DNA of 64,000 nucleotides from an uncultured Gammaproteobacteria bacterium (GCA_929200535.1 CAKMZV010000003.1:49237-113236); one strand, 5' to 3'. Shown: positions 21,229 through 32,514, counted from the stretch's first letter. Notes: generated by a model from the sequence alone, not told the origin. Translations and numbers: made by a program.

Positions 21229-21931
21229 ATGAAAATACTCCTCACAGGCTCAGCAGGCTTTATTGGTTTTCATCTAATTAATGGTTTAATAAAACGTGGT
21301 GATGACGTAATTGGCTTGGATTCAGTCAATGATTATTATGAGCAATCCCTTAAGTACGAACGTTTAGAACAACTGGGATTTACCCAATTTCAAATTAGTT
21401 ACAATTCACTTTGCCAATCAACAAAGCATTCTAATTACCGTTTTATTAAGCTCCAGTTAGAGGATAGAGAAAACCTTAATACGCTTTTTCAAACTGAAAA
21501 GTTTGATGCTGTTTGTAATCTTGCTGCTCAAGCGGGTGTTCGCTATTCTCTTGAAAATCCAATCGCTTATATGGATTCTAATATTGTTGACTTTATCAAT
21601 TTATTGGAAGCCTGTCGCCATTATGGCGTTAATAACTTAAGCTATGCCTCCAGTTCATCAGTTTATGGGCTGAATGAATCTTATCCTTTTTTCACTTCGG
21701 ATAACGTAAACCATCCTGTTAGCCTTTATGCTGCTTCAATAAGCTAATGGATTTTATCAATGCTATTGAAAATGCCTTAGGTATAGAGCTTGAAAAACAG
21801 ATGATGTACCACAAACCTATGCCAATGCTGATGATTTGATTTCTGATTTAGACTATAAGCCACAAACTTCTATCCAAATAGGCATTAATCACTTTATTGA
21901 TTGGTATAAGGGTTTTTATAAAGCAGAATAA
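21229..21931 (+). pseudogene. NAD-dependent UDP-glucuronate-4-epimerase-type gene, internally deleted copy of 50434-51498
   Basis: High identity to 50434-51498 with a ~334 bp deletion (junction gcttcaa|taagctaatgg near 21740) and a 19 bp deletion at cagatg|atgtacc. Confidence 0.95.
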
Positions 21932-22202
21932 AAATATGCGATTAAAGATCTATCCTTTCCTATCCTTTTTAAATGCAACTTGCCACGCAGCAACAGCAAA
22001 TTATAAGGACTGAAAGTTTCACCAACGAAAAATAAAGGTTGCCTTTTCTTATAACAGTTATTGATAGCAGAACAAAAAAACTCAATTAATTGTTTAACTC
22101 CAAAGTCCAGAGCAATAAATTTAAAGCTCTTAATTTTACTAAAAGCAAAATATATTCTCAATATGATAATAAAACAACAGCCTTTAGCTTAAAATTTTTA
22201 TA

Positions 22203-23198
22203 ATGAATAATAAAAAAGCATTTATCACCGGCATTACTGGACAGGATGGTTCCTATCTTGCCGAACTTCTTTTAGAAAAAAACTATGAAGTCCATGCCAT
22301 TTTACGTCGTGTCTCCTTATTCACTACTAAACGCATTAATCATTTATTTGAACACCCTAATTTACATACCTATCATGGCGATTTAACAGATTCGAGTAAC
22401 CTGAATCGATCGCTATCAAAAATAGAGCCTAAAGAAATATACAATCTTAGTGCACAATCTCATGTTGGAGTTTCTTTTGAAGTACCTGAATATACAGCAG
22501 AAGTTGATGCCGTAGGTGCGTTGCGTTTATTAGATGCTATTCGAGATACTAAGGTAAATACTCGTTTTTATCAAGCCTCCACTCCTGAATTGTTCGGCGG
22601 TATTCCTGGCACGAAACCTCAAAGCGAACAAACCCCCTTTCACCCTAAATCCCCATATAGAGCCGCTAAACTTTACGCCTATTGGATTACGGTAAACTAT
22701 CGTGAATCCTATGAATTATATGCTTGTAATGGAATTTTGTTTAACCACGAAAGCCCGAGACAAGGCAATACTTTCGTCACAAAAAAAATCACTAAAGCCG
22801 TCGCTAATATTTATAAAGGCAAACAAAAAGTTTTAAAAATTGGAAACTTAGATGCTAAACGAGACTGGGGGCGTGCGAAAGCGAAAGATTTTGTTTATAC
22901 TCAATGGTTAATGTTACAACAAGATAAACTAAAAGACTATGTTATTGCAACAGGGGAAACTCATACCGTAAGAGAATTTATTGAACTTGCCTTTGAAGAG
23001 GTCGGCACTAAAATTCAATGGAAAGGAACTGGAATAGCTGAAAAAGGTATGGATTTAAGTACTGGAAAAATTTTGGTGGAAGTTAATAAAAAAATATTTC
23101 CGTCCAGCCGAAGTAAAATTGCTTTTAGGCGATGTGCTTCCAAAGCAGAAAAAGAATTAGGCTGGAAGAGAAAAATTTCATTTAGAGAACTCATTTAA
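22203..23198 (+). CDS. gmd: GDP-mannose 4,6-dehydratase, probably compromised (compensated frameshift, truncated C-terminus)
   Basis: FITGITGQDGSYLAELLLEK, YACNGILFNHESPR; altered RDWGRAKAKDF and IFPSSRSKIAFRRCA in place of YFRPAEVKLLLGDA. Confidence 0.88.
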   Translation: MNNKKAFITGITGQDGSYLAELLLEKNYEVHAILRRVSLFTTKRINHLFEHPNLHTYHGDLTDSSNLNRSLSKIEPKEIYNLSAQSHVGVSFEVPEYTAEVDAVGALRLLDAIRDTKVNTRFYQASTPELFGGIPGTKPQSEQTPFHPKSPYRAAKLYAYWITVNYRESYELYACNGILFNHESPRQGNTFVTKKITKAVANIYKGKQKVLKIGNLDAKRDWGRAKAKDFVYTQWLMLQQDKLKDYVIATGETHTVREFIELAFEEVGTKIQWKGTGIAEKGMDLSTGKILVEVNKKIFPSSRSKIAFRRCASKAEKELGWKRKISFRELI

Positions 23199-23278
23199 CT
23201 CGCATGGGGTGGAAATATAATATTAAATTAAAAGAAGGCTTAAAAAAAGCCTATCAGTGGTACAAACAAAATGCCTAA
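23197..23278 (+). pseudogene. fcl: 3'-terminal remnant of GDP-L-fucose synthase (fcl)
   Basis: Encodes [25 protein letters not shown], versus [25 protein letters not shown] at the end of 49436-50389. Confidence 0.93.
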
Positions 23279-24347
23279 AAAAATCCTCATCACCGGTGGA
23301 GCTGGATTTATTGGTTCAAGCTTAATTCGATATATTATTAATAATACAAATTATTATATTACTAATGTTGATAAATTAACTTATGCTGGTAATTTAGAAT
23401 CTCTAAACTCTATTGAAAATAATTCGCAATACCACTTCGAAAAAATTGATATTTGTGATGTCAATGCCATTAAGCGAGTCTTAACAGAACAACAGCCTGA
23501 TATTATTATGCATCTTGCTGCCGAATCACATGTTGATCGCTCCATTGATTCTCCCAATCAATTTATTCACACGAATATTATTGGGACATACATCCTGCTA
23601 GAAGAAACTTTATCTTACTGGAATACATTAGAAAAAAATAAAAAAAACACCTTTAGATTCCACCATATTTCCACCGATGAGGTTTATGGCGATTTAACTC
23701 AAGATGCAACTCGCTTGTTCACCGAAGAAACACCATACGCTCCTAATTCACCTTACTCTGCTTCAAAAGCAAGCGCAGATCATTTAGTCAAAGCTTGGCA
23801 TAAAACCTATGGACTCCCTATAATCATCACCAACTGCTCAAACAACTATGGTCCCTATCAATTTCCAGAAAAATTAATTCCTCTCACTATCCTCAATGCC
23901 TTAGAAGGTAAAAAGTTACCCATATACGGGGATGGCAAACAAAAAAGAGATTGGCTATACGTGAATGACCATGCAGAAGCATTATTACATGTAGCCCTCA
24001 ATGGAAAAATTAACGAAAATTATAATATTGGTGGAAATAATGAATTAGAAAATATCCAAGTAGTAAAAACAATCTGTACTACACTAGATGAAATCATGCC
24101 GTCTAAAATAACATCGATTAAGCAATATGAACAACTCATCACTTACGTTACAGATCGCCCAGGACATGATAGAAGGTACGCAATTGACAACACTAAGATC
24201 ACCCAAAATTTAAATTGGAAACCCTGTGAAACATTTGAAACAGGAATTCGTAAAACAATACAATGGTATATAGAAAATCCAATATGGTGTCAAAATGTAA
24301 AAAATGGGAGTTATCAAGGCGAAAGGTTAGGTATAAGCAGAGAATGA
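23271..24347 (+). CDS. rmlB: dTDP-glucose 4,6-dehydratase
   Basis: [43 protein letters not shown]. Confidence 0.95.
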   Translation: MPKKILITGGAGFIGSSLIRYIINNTNYYITNVDKLTYAGNLESLNSIENNSQYHFEKIDICDVNAIKRVLTEQQPDIIMHLAAESHVDRSIDSPNQFIHTNIIGTYILLEETLSYWNTLEKNKKNTFRFHHISTDEVYGDLTQDATRLFTEETPYAPNSPYSASKASADHLVKAWHKTYGLPIIITNCSNNYGPYQFPEKLIPLTILNALEGKKLPIYGDGKQKRDWLYVNDHAEALLHVALNGKINENYNIGGNNELENIQVVKTICTTLDEIMPSKITSIKQYEQLITYVTDRPGHDRRYAIDNTKITQNLNWKPCETFETGIRKTIQWYIENPIWCQNVKNGSYQGERLGISRE

Positions 24348-25213
24348 AAGGGATTATATTAGCTGGCGGCAAAGGGACCAGACTACAACCAATTACCCAA
24401 TGTATATCTAAACAACTCTTGCCGATATACGATAAACCGATGATATACTATCCTTTATCGGTTTTAATGTTGGCAGGCATACAAGATATTCTTCTTATAT
24501 CTACCCCACAAGATCTCCCTAATTACCAAAAACTATTGGGAGATGGCACAAGCCTTGGAATTAACCTTAATTATGCTGAGCAACCTTCCCCTGATGGCTT
24601 AGCTCAAGCTTTTCTTATTGGGGAAAAATTTATTGACAATGATAATGTATGTCTTATTTTAGGTGATAATATTTTTTGGGGACATGGATTCACTCCCTCA
24701 TTACAACAAGCCGCGTCTAAAACTAATGGCGCTACTATCTTTGGCTATCAAGTCAATGATCCAAAACGTTTTGGGATTGTGGAATTTGATAATAACCAAA
24801 AAGTCATTAGCCTTGAAGAGAAACCTCAAAACCCCAAATCTTCATTCGCAATAACTGGGCTGTATTTTTACGATAATGATGTGATACAAATTGCCAAAAA
24901 TATTAAACCATCTCCACGAGGAGAATTAGAAATCACCAGTATAAATCAAGCTTATTTGAAACAAGGAAATTTAGAAGTTGAATTATTAGGACGTGGCTTT
25001 GCTTGGTTAGATACAGGTACTTTTGATAGCCTACTGGAAGCATCCCTGTTTGTTTCTACCATCGAAAAAAGACAAGGCTATAAGGTCGCTTGTTTGGAAG
25101 AGATAGCCTATCACAATGGATGGATCGATGCAATACAGATAGAAACATTAATAAAATCTTATCCTCATAATAGTTATACCCAATACCTCATCAATCTCAT
25201 TAAGATTCTATAA
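24344..25213 (+). CDS. rmlA: Glucose-1-phosphate thymidylyltransferase
   Basis: [44 protein letters not shown]. Confidence 0.95.
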   Translation: MKGIILAGGKGTRLQPITQCISKQLLPIYDKPMIYYPLSVLMLAGIQDILLISTPQDLPNYQKLLGDGTSLGINLNYAEQPSPDGLAQAFLIGEKFIDNDNVCLILGDNIFWGHGFTPSLQQAASKTNGATIFGYQVNDPKRFGIVEFDNNQKVISLEEKPQNPKSSFAITGLYFYDNDVIQIAKNIKPSPRGELEITSINQAYLKQGNLEVELLGRGFAWLDTGTFDSLLEASLFVSTIEKRQGYKVACLEEIAYHNGWIDAIQIETLIKSYPHNSYTQYLINLIKIL

Positions 25214-25525
25214 AAATATAGATGAGTGTAAAGTCTCTACCTTGTATAAGTTCAGAAACATATAAACAGTGTTACAATAGATAGTAGTCAGATTTTCCAT
25301 TGCTCTACTAAACAAAAAAAATCAAATTAAACTGTTTTTTTACTCCTACAAAGCTCTGCAACCCTTGAAGTTTGCAAAACCCTAAATCTATGGAAAAAAT
25401 CCCACTTCTGACTCAAAAAAAACTGATTATATCATTGCTTCATTGCTATATCCTTTTTATTGTCTCTTATAACAACAATTATTTTGTTGTTAAGACAACC
25501 TAAAAAATAAACACCTCTCAAACTT

Positions 25526-26845
25526 ATGCAAAATAAAACCTCTCAAAAAATTGTTTATGTTGGTATGAGTGCCGATCTCATACACGAGGGACACATTAAT
25601 ATTCTTAACAAAGCTGCCTCTCTCGGAAAAGTTGTCGTAGGATTGCTTACAGATGAAGCTATTGCAAGCTACAAACGTGTTCCACATATGAATTTTGAAC
25701 AACGTAAAGTAATCATTAATAGTATCAAAGGGGTAGATCAAGTTGAAGCACAACACACCTTAGATTACACCGATAATCTAACTAAAATCAAACCAAACTA
25801 TGTCGTTCATGGTGATGATTGGAAAGAAGGTGTGCAAGCAACAACTCGCCAAAAAGTTATCGACACACTCCAACAATGGGGAGGTGAATTAATTGAAGTC
25901 GGTTATACTCCCGGCATTTCTTCGACTCAACTGCATCGCTCTATTAAAGAAATTGCCAGCACACCAGATGTGCGTCTCAAACGCCTACGGAGATTACTAC
26001 AGATTAAACCACTTATTCGAGTCAACGAAGTTCATAATGGATTGTCTGCTTTGATTACTGAAAAAACATCAGTGGATAAAGAAGATATGAAAACAGAATT
26101 TGATGCTATGTGGGCAAGTAGTCTAACCGACTCAACGGCTAAAGGAAAACCTGATATAGAAGCAGTAGATGTTTCTTCAAGGCTATCCTCTGTCAATGAT
26201 ATATTTGAGGTCACGACAAAGCCAATGCTGTTTGATGCCGACACAGGTGGAAAAGTTGAGCATCTTGCCTTCACGATTCGTTCGCTTGAACGTCTTGGTG
26301 TCTCGGCTGCCGTGATAGAAGATAAAACAGGACTGAAAAAAAATTCACTCTTTGGCAATGATGTTGAGCAGCACCAAGCCACCATCGAAGAATTTCAAGC
26401 TAAAATACGCGTTGCCAAAGAAGCGCAAATTACTGATGATTTTATGCTTATTTCACGTATTGAAAGCCTCATTTTGGAAAAAGGAATGGAGGATGCGTTA
26501 GCACGAGCAAGGGCTTATATTGAAGCAGGTAGTGATGGTATTATGATTCATAGCAGGCAAAAATCACCTGAAGAAATATTTGAGTTTTGTAAACAATACC
26601 ACAGCAACCTACCAAAAACAGTTCCGTTAATGGTTGTGCCTTCCAGTTTTAACTCAGTCACCGAAGATGAATGGATTAATCAAGGCGTGCAAATTGTGGT
26701 ATATGCTAATCATATGCTCCGCTCAGCCTATCCAGCAATGTTAAATGTTGCACAATCCATACTACGCCATGGTCGTAGTGCCGAAGCGGATCCTAATTGT
26801 CTCCCTATTAAAGAGATATTGGAGCTTATTCCGGGTACAAAATAA
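25526..26845 (+). CDS. pepM: Phosphoenolpyruvate mutase with N-terminal cytidylyltransferase-like domain
   Basis: N-terminal [15 protein letters not shown] (HxGH) and ISSTQLH; C-terminal PEP mutase signature [10 protein letters not shown] (EDK-X5-NS). Confidence 0.94.
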   Translation: MQNKTSQKIVYVGMSADLIHEGHINILNKAASLGKVVVGLLTDEAIASYKRVPHMNFEQRKVIINSIKGVDQVEAQHTLDYTDNLTKIKPNYVVHGDDWKEGVQATTRQKVIDTLQQWGGELIEVGYTPGISSTQLHRSIKEIASTPDVRLKRLRRLLQIKPLIRVNEVHNGLSALITEKTSVDKEDMKTEFDAMWASSLTDSTAKGKPDIEAVDVSSRLSSVNDIFEVTTKPMLFDADTGGKVEHLAFTIRSLERLGVSAAVIEDKTGLKKNSLFGNDVEQHQATIEEFQAKIRVAKEAQITDDFMLISRIESLILEKGMEDALARARAYIEAGSDGIMIHSRQKSPEEIFEFCKQYHSNLPKTVPLMVVPSSFNSVTEDEWINQGVQIVVYANHMLRSAYPAMLNVAQSILRHGRSAEADPNCLPIKEILELIPGTK

Positions 26846-27976
26846 ATGATTTGTCCTGATTTTTTTCATCGAACACTTAAAGACAACGGGGTTGATTTTT
26901 TTACGGGCGTGCCTGACTCCTTACTCAAAGAGTTTGGTAATTTTGTCTCCTCAATGCTCCCTACTACTCAGCATACCATTGCAGCAAACGAAGGAGCTGC
27001 TGTTGGGTTAGCAATTGGACATCACCTTGCTACTGGGAAAATTCCTTTAGTTTATCTTCAAAATTCAGGGTTAGGCAATACAATTAATCCCCTTGTTTCA
27101 CTGGCGGATCCTACCGTTTATGGCATTCCTCTATTGCTTCTCATTGGCTGGCGTGGAGAACCTGATATTCCAGATGAACCACAACATAAAAAACAAGGCC
27201 CCATCACCTTACCTACGCTGGACGCAATGGATATTAAATGGGCAACACTTCATAAGGACCTTTCATCCAAAGAAGTCATTTCAACCGTTGATACTGCTCT
27301 TCAACACTGCCGTCAACAACAAGCACCCTTTGCCTTAGTCGTGCATAAAAATACCTTTGAAAAATTCACTAAACCCAAACACACATCAGACTTAATTTTG
27401 CAACGTGAACAAGCAATTGCAACCATAATGAAATTTATCCAGCCTGATGATATTGTTGTCGCCACAACTGGGATGATTTCACGTGAGCTATATGAGCAAA
27501 GAGAAATGCAAAATCAATCTCATCAACAAGATTTTTTAGTCGTTGGGGGAATGGGTCATTGTAGTTCTATTGCCCTACGTATAGCTATGGAAAAACCTAA
27601 CCGAACAATCTATTGCCTTGATGGTGATGGTTCAATACTTATGCATATGGGCTCTTTAGCCGTTGCCGGCACCAGTGCTTGTAAAAATTTTAAACACATC
27701 GTACTTAATAATGGCGTACATGATTCAGTCGGAGGACAACCCACTGTGGGTCTGACTATTGATATGCCAAATATTGCCAAAAACTGCCACTATCGCCATA
27801 CTCACTCGGTTGAAACAAGCGAGCAACTTGAAAATACTCTACCTGATTTCATCAATCAATCAGGACCTTGCTTTTTACAAGTTTGTGTCAAACCTGGCAA
27901 TCGTGCTGACCTTGGCAGACCAACACAAACACCCCAAGAATGCAAAGTGCATTTTATGCAACACCTCTCCTCATAA
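26846..27976 (+). CDS. ppd: Phosphonopyruvate decarboxylase (complete copy)
   Basis: Directly follows pepM; FFTGVPDSLLKEFGN start and ThDP-binding motif. Confidence 0.94.
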   Translation: MICPDFFHRTLKDNGVDFFTGVPDSLLKEFGNFVSSMLPTTQHTIAANEGAAVGLAIGHHLATGKIPLVYLQNSGLGNTINPLVSLADPTVYGIPLLLLIGWRGEPDIPDEPQHKKQGPITLPTLDAMDIKWATLHKDLSSKEVISTVDTALQHCRQQQAPFALVVHKNTFEKFTKPKHTSDLILQREQAIATIMKFIQPDDIVVATTGMISRELYEQREMQNQSHQQDFLVVGGMGHCSSIALRIAMEKPNRTIYCLDGDGSILMHMGSLAVAGTSACKNFKHIVLNNGVHDSVGGQPTVGLTIDMPNIAKNCHYRHTHSVETSEQLENTLPDFINQSGPCFLQVCVKPGNRADLGRPTQTPQECKVHFMQHLSS

Positions 27977-29343
27977 AACATCTATCTAATGAAACAACAA
28001 CTCTACATCAATCAAGGATTTGCAGCTTGGGATGGTATCCTAAAACAATATCAACCCCAAAAAACCCTACTTGTATGTGGAAAGCAATCCTATCGCTCCA
28101 TAGAAGCAATTGTACAACCCCTACTAACTCAACTATCAGGAAAAATAATTACTTTTAATGAGTTTGGTAAAAAGCCTTGTATTGAGGATATTTTCCGTGG
28201 CATCACCTTATGTCGAGAAGAGAACGTTGATTTAATTATTGCCATTGGGGGTGGCCATTGCATTGATACAGCAAAGGCCATTAATTTATTAAGCAAACAA
28301 CCTATTTCACTTAATAATGCCAATGATTTAGCAGAAAGCATTCGTGGCAACACGACATTAATCCCAACTGAATGCCCTCTAATTGTGATGCCCACCACAT
28401 GCGGATCAGGCTCTGAAGCCACACACTTTGCCGTCGTTTATATTGGCTCCGACAAATTCTCATTAGCCCACCCCAGCATCTTGGCTGATTGGGTAATTGC
28501 TGATAAATGTTTAGTCAACTCACTACCTCACTCAATCGCTGTATATACAGCCTTAGATGCTCTATGCCAAGCCATAGAATCCTACTGGTCAGTCGGTGCA
28601 ACACAAGAGAGTGAAGAGTACGCACTCAATGCCTTAAAAATCATTAGCCCGCATCTTCAAAACCAATTTACTATAAATGATCAATTTTTTACGGATATGG
28701 TACTCGCTGCAAACTATGCTGGTCGTGCCATTAATATTTCCAAAACAACTGCCCCACACGCCCTATCCTACTACTTAACCGATCAATTTGATGTCCCCCA
28801 TGGGATTGCCGTGGCACTAACTCTTGGAGCCGTAGCAACCTATACTGAAATCAATGCAGAAAATCACACTCAGAAAAAAATACAAACAATAAAGAATATA
28901 CTTAATTTTTCAGATGAATTTTCTCAGTCATGGTACGACTTTATTGCTTCACTTGATATTGCTTGCAAATTATCTGACTACAATCTGAAAGAAGAACACT
29001 TAGAAAAAATGGTGAACTCAGTTAATTTACAAAGACTTGCCAATCACCCAATTAATTTTGATACAAAACAACTAAAACAGGTGCTGAAATCACGCTATAT
29101 TTAAGTACTCAAATCCTGTGCTGATTTTTTGCAGACTTCCATACTATAAATATTTCCGACTATTTCCGATCTGCAAAATATTTTTCATAGTACCTTAACC
29201 TTATACCAATGATAGCCCAAAAATGTACTGCCATTATCAAAACCTTTACAACAACAATGGGATAAAGCATACAACATATGTTTATACGGAATATGACATT
29301 GGTTTATCCAAAGGACGAAATATTACTGTGAGTTATGTTAAAC
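26928..29343 (+). repeat. Direct repeat copy 2, identical to 1-2416
   Basis: See copy 1. Confidence 0.97.
27989..29104 (+). CDS. Iron-containing alcohol dehydrogenase family, probable phosphonoacetaldehyde reductase (copy 2)
   Basis: Identical to 1062-2177; pepM-ppd-reductase gene order. Confidence 0.87.
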   Translation: MKQQLYINQGFAAWDGILKQYQPQKTLLVCGKQSYRSIEAIVQPLLTQLSGKIITFNEFGKKPCIEDIFRGITLCREENVDLIIAIGGGHCIDTAKAINLLSKQPISLNNANDLAESIRGNTTLIPTECPLIVMPTTCGSGSEATHFAVVYIGSDKFSLAHPSILADWVIADKCLVNSLPHSIAVYTALDALCQAIESYWSVGATQESEEYALNALKIISPHLQNQFTINDQFFTDMVLAANYAGRAINISKTTAPHALSYYLTDQFDVPHGIAVALTLGAVATYTEINAENHTQKKIQTIKNILNFSDEFSQSWYDFIASLDIACKLSDYNLKEEHLEKMVNSVNLQRLANHPINFDTKQLKQVLKSRYI

Positions 29344-29441
29344 CCTACACTCTATATATTAGATGATAATTTTAAATTTTGGAGAAATACTAAAATAGAG
29401 ATATTTTTGAATATTTTAGAAATAAATAATCTAAGAAAACA

Positions 29442-31145
29442 ATGTTAAAGCAATTGCATAAGTTACGGACTTTACTATCCCGAAAAGATAAGAAAATCTT
29501 AGTTTTTCTTTTAATTTTTTCCGTTTTTATTTCTTTAGTGGAAACGATAGGAATCTCCCTAATTATGCCGTTTGTCTCTATGGCAATTGATTTTACTATT
29601 ATTGAGAGAAATCAATACTTAAATCAATTTTTTGAACTATTGAATTTTGAAAGTCCAAGATATTTCGTCCTATCATTTGGACTATTTCTTGTGTTTTTCT
29701 ATAGCACCAGAGGACTCATTAACTTAATTTATATCTATTCTTTAAATCATTTTACTCATCGCAAATTCCATACCATTGCTACTCAATTGTTCGAGAAATA
29801 TATGAATCTACCCTATAAAAATTTTGTACAAAATAATAGTTCGCAATTCACCAAAACCATCACAATAGAAATTGCACATTTAACCTCTTTAATTAAATCA
29901 ATTTTATTAATGATTAGCGAGTTTTTTGTGACATTATTGCTATACATTTTAATGTTTTATGTTAACTATAAAGTCACACTAATATTAACTATCGTATTTA
30001 TCATAAATGGATTATTTTTGGTAAAAGCCATTTCAAAAAAAATTAAAAAATTGGGAGTAACTCGAGCATCAATGCAAACCGTTTTTCATGAAGTGATGAA
30101 TCGAAGTTTTGGAAATTTCAAATTTATTAAATTATCCGATTACGGAAAAAAAGCACATCAAGACTTCAGTGAATCCAGCCTAAGTTATGCTAACTCAATT
30201 ATAAAATCCGAAACATTGCAGCAATTTCCACGACTTTTTTTAGAAGCTTTAGCCTTTGGCATCATATGCTTGATTATCACTTATATTGTGTGGGAAGATG
30301 AAGATCATATAGCAAGCTTTTTATCAGTGATAGCCTTATTTGTGCTATCACTTTATCGACTAATGCCCTCGCTCAATCGTATTATCTCGAGCTACAATAT
30401 AGCTGTTTTTTACTACAAGTCATTGGATATTACTCACGCAGCCATGCTGCATGAAAATGAAAAATTAGGCAACGAAAAAATTACTTTTCAACATCATATT
30501 ACACTCAATAATGTTAGCTTTGAATACATTGAAAATAAACCTATTTTTAATGATGTAAATCTTCAAATAAACAAAGGGGAAAAAGTGGCTTTTATTGGCG
30601 AAAGCGGCGGAGGAAAATCAACCTTAGTTGATCTTATCATGGGATTACATACACCCAACCAAGGAAATATAAGCATTGATAATATCCCATTATGCCAAGA
30701 CAATATTAAATCATGGAGACATCAAATCGGATATATCCCCCAAAACATTTATTTATTTGATGGTACAGTGGCTGATAATATTGTTTTTGGCAGAGATTAT
30801 GATGAAAAAAAATTAATTAACGCGTTAGAAAAAGCAAATATATATGATTTTTTACAAACTCAAAATGGTATATCCACACAAGTTGGTGAAGGAGGAATTG
30901 TATTAAGCGGCGGACAAAAACAACGAGTTGCCATTGCAAGAGCTCTATACGACAATCCTGAAACGCTAGTCTTAGATGAAGCAACCAGTGCCCTTGATAG
31001 TGAAACAGAAGAAAAAATTATGGATGAAATATATAAGCTATATCAAGATAAAACACTAATTGTCATTGCTCATCGAATTAGCACTACAAAAAGGTGTGAT
31101 AAAACATACGTTTTAAAAAAAGGAAGACTCGTTTTGTCTCAATAA
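29442..31145 (+). CDS. ABC-type lipid-linked oligosaccharide flippase (PglK/MsbA-like half transporter)
   Basis: TM domain plus FIGESGGGKSTLVDLIMG (Walker A), LSGGQKQRVAIARAL, LVLDEATSALD. Confidence 0.92.
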   Translation: MLKQLHKLRTLLSRKDKKILVFLLIFSVFISLVETIGISLIMPFVSMAIDFTIIERNQYLNQFFELLNFESPRYFVLSFGLFLVFFYSTRGLINLIYIYSLNHFTHRKFHTIATQLFEKYMNLPYKNFVQNNSSQFTKTITIEIAHLTSLIKSILLMISEFFVTLLLYILMFYVNYKVTLILTIVFIINGLFLVKAISKKIKKLGVTRASMQTVFHEVMNRSFGNFKFIKLSDYGKKAHQDFSESSLSYANSIIKSETLQQFPRLFLEALAFGIICLIITYIVWEDEDHIASFLSVIALFVLSLYRLMPSLNRIISSYNIAVFYYKSLDITHAAMLHENEKLGNEKITFQHHITLNNVSFEYIENKPIFNDVNLQINKGEKVAFIGESGGGKSTLVDLIMGLHTPNQGNISIDNIPLCQDNIKSWRHQIGYIPQNIYLFDGTVADNIVFGRDYDEKKLINALEKANIYDFLQTQNGISTQVGEGGIVLSGGQKQRVAIARALYDNPETLVLDEATSALDSETEEKIMDEIYKLYQDKTLIVIAHRISTTKRCDKTYVLKKGRLVLSQ

Positions 31146-31250
31146 CCACGAACGTTAAAAATTATACATAGGCATAAAAATGTTCTTAAACTACTTAACT
31201 TATACAAAAAAATTAACTTAATGCACCTGACTTTAATATAAAGTGTCAGT

Positions 31251-32024
31251 ATGATATCCATGCAAAAAAAGACACCCATCTATTTAATTTCCTTAGCACA
31301 AGATAGTCAAAGACGCAAAGAGCTCAAACAGAAATTCCCTAAGAGCTATGCTCAATTTATTCAGATAGAAGCCACCGATGGAAGACAATTAACGGCGACA
31401 GAGTATTATGAGAAGGCGATCAAATTCTTCAGAAAATCTAACAGAATAATGTTACCTACAGAATTGGGGTGTACCTTAAGCCACATTCATGCTCTTGAGG
31501 AATTTATTAAAACCAATTCTCAATACGCCCTTATATTAGAAGATGATGTCGAAGGTGAAGATAAAGATATAATAAAAATCTTAAATCTAATAAAAAATTT
31601 TGAACCCAAATCTCTATTAATTTGCGGTAGAATAGCTAATAAAAACTATCCATTTGGTAAAAAAACAAGTATTGAAGGACTGTATGAAATCTCCCATTTA
31701 ACCCACCAATTTATCCATAGAGCCTGGAGTTATGTCGTCACTAAAAAATCGGCAAATGAGATTATAGAATACCATAAACATAATTTAACTATTGCTGATT
31801 GGTGGAATGATATTTTTAAAGATACAGATACAAAAATTTACTATACTAATATCCTCTCACATCCTATATGTCGAGCAAAGAGCCATATGGAAACAGACAG
31901 AGCTCAATTTAATCAATCTCTATGGGAAAAAATTACATCTATAAAGAGTATTAAACATAAATTAAAAAAGGAAATTGTGAAAGTAATTATCCAATTAAAA
32001 GGCTATAAAAAAATAAAAGATTAA
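31251..32024 (+). CDS. Glycosyltransferase family 25 (paralogue of 35413-36198)
   Basis: PIYLISLAQDSQRR, ELGCTLSHIHALEEF, ALILEDDVE. Confidence 0.9.
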   Translation: MISMQKKTPIYLISLAQDSQRRKELKQKFPKSYAQFIQIEATDGRQLTATEYYEKAIKFFRKSNRIMLPTELGCTLSHIHALEEFIKTNSQYALILEDDVEGEDKDIIKILNLIKNFEPKSLLICGRIANKNYPFGKKTSIEGLYEISHLTHQFIHRAWSYVVTKKSANEIIEYHKHNLTIADWWNDIFKDTDTKIYYTNILSHPICRAKSHMETDRAQFNQSLWEKITSIKSIKHKLKKEIVKVIIQLKGYKKIKD

Positions 32025-32514
32025 TATTTATTTCAACCCAGTAAAACCACATATAAAATATCTATCTTTCTTTAGTCATTTGATTGAACTTCAAAGTTTT
32101 AATGGTTAAATTTATTATACATTTCAAAATAAATATAAAATAAATCCTTTACATTTGAATTATCCATTCCTGCTCTCATCAATTTGCTAAAGAAAAAAAG
32201 CTCTTGAGATTATATTTGATGAATAATATTTACTTAGGGTTATTGAAAAATATCACGATTAGTGCTAATAAATATAATTCCGATAATGTTAAAAAAACGA
32301 AGTTTTTATTTAGGATTTTAACTAGCCAAAACCCTAAAATTTATTCAAAAAACTGATATAATTCATCACTTATCTACTATGACAATGGTTGTAAATAAAC
32401 GACCTTATATTTTCAGACAATCTAATCATATTAAAGCAGTATAATATAGTATACGAATACTTTGAAAACATCCGTTATTAATTCCTGCAAAAAATATAAT
32501 ACAAAGCTTCTCCC

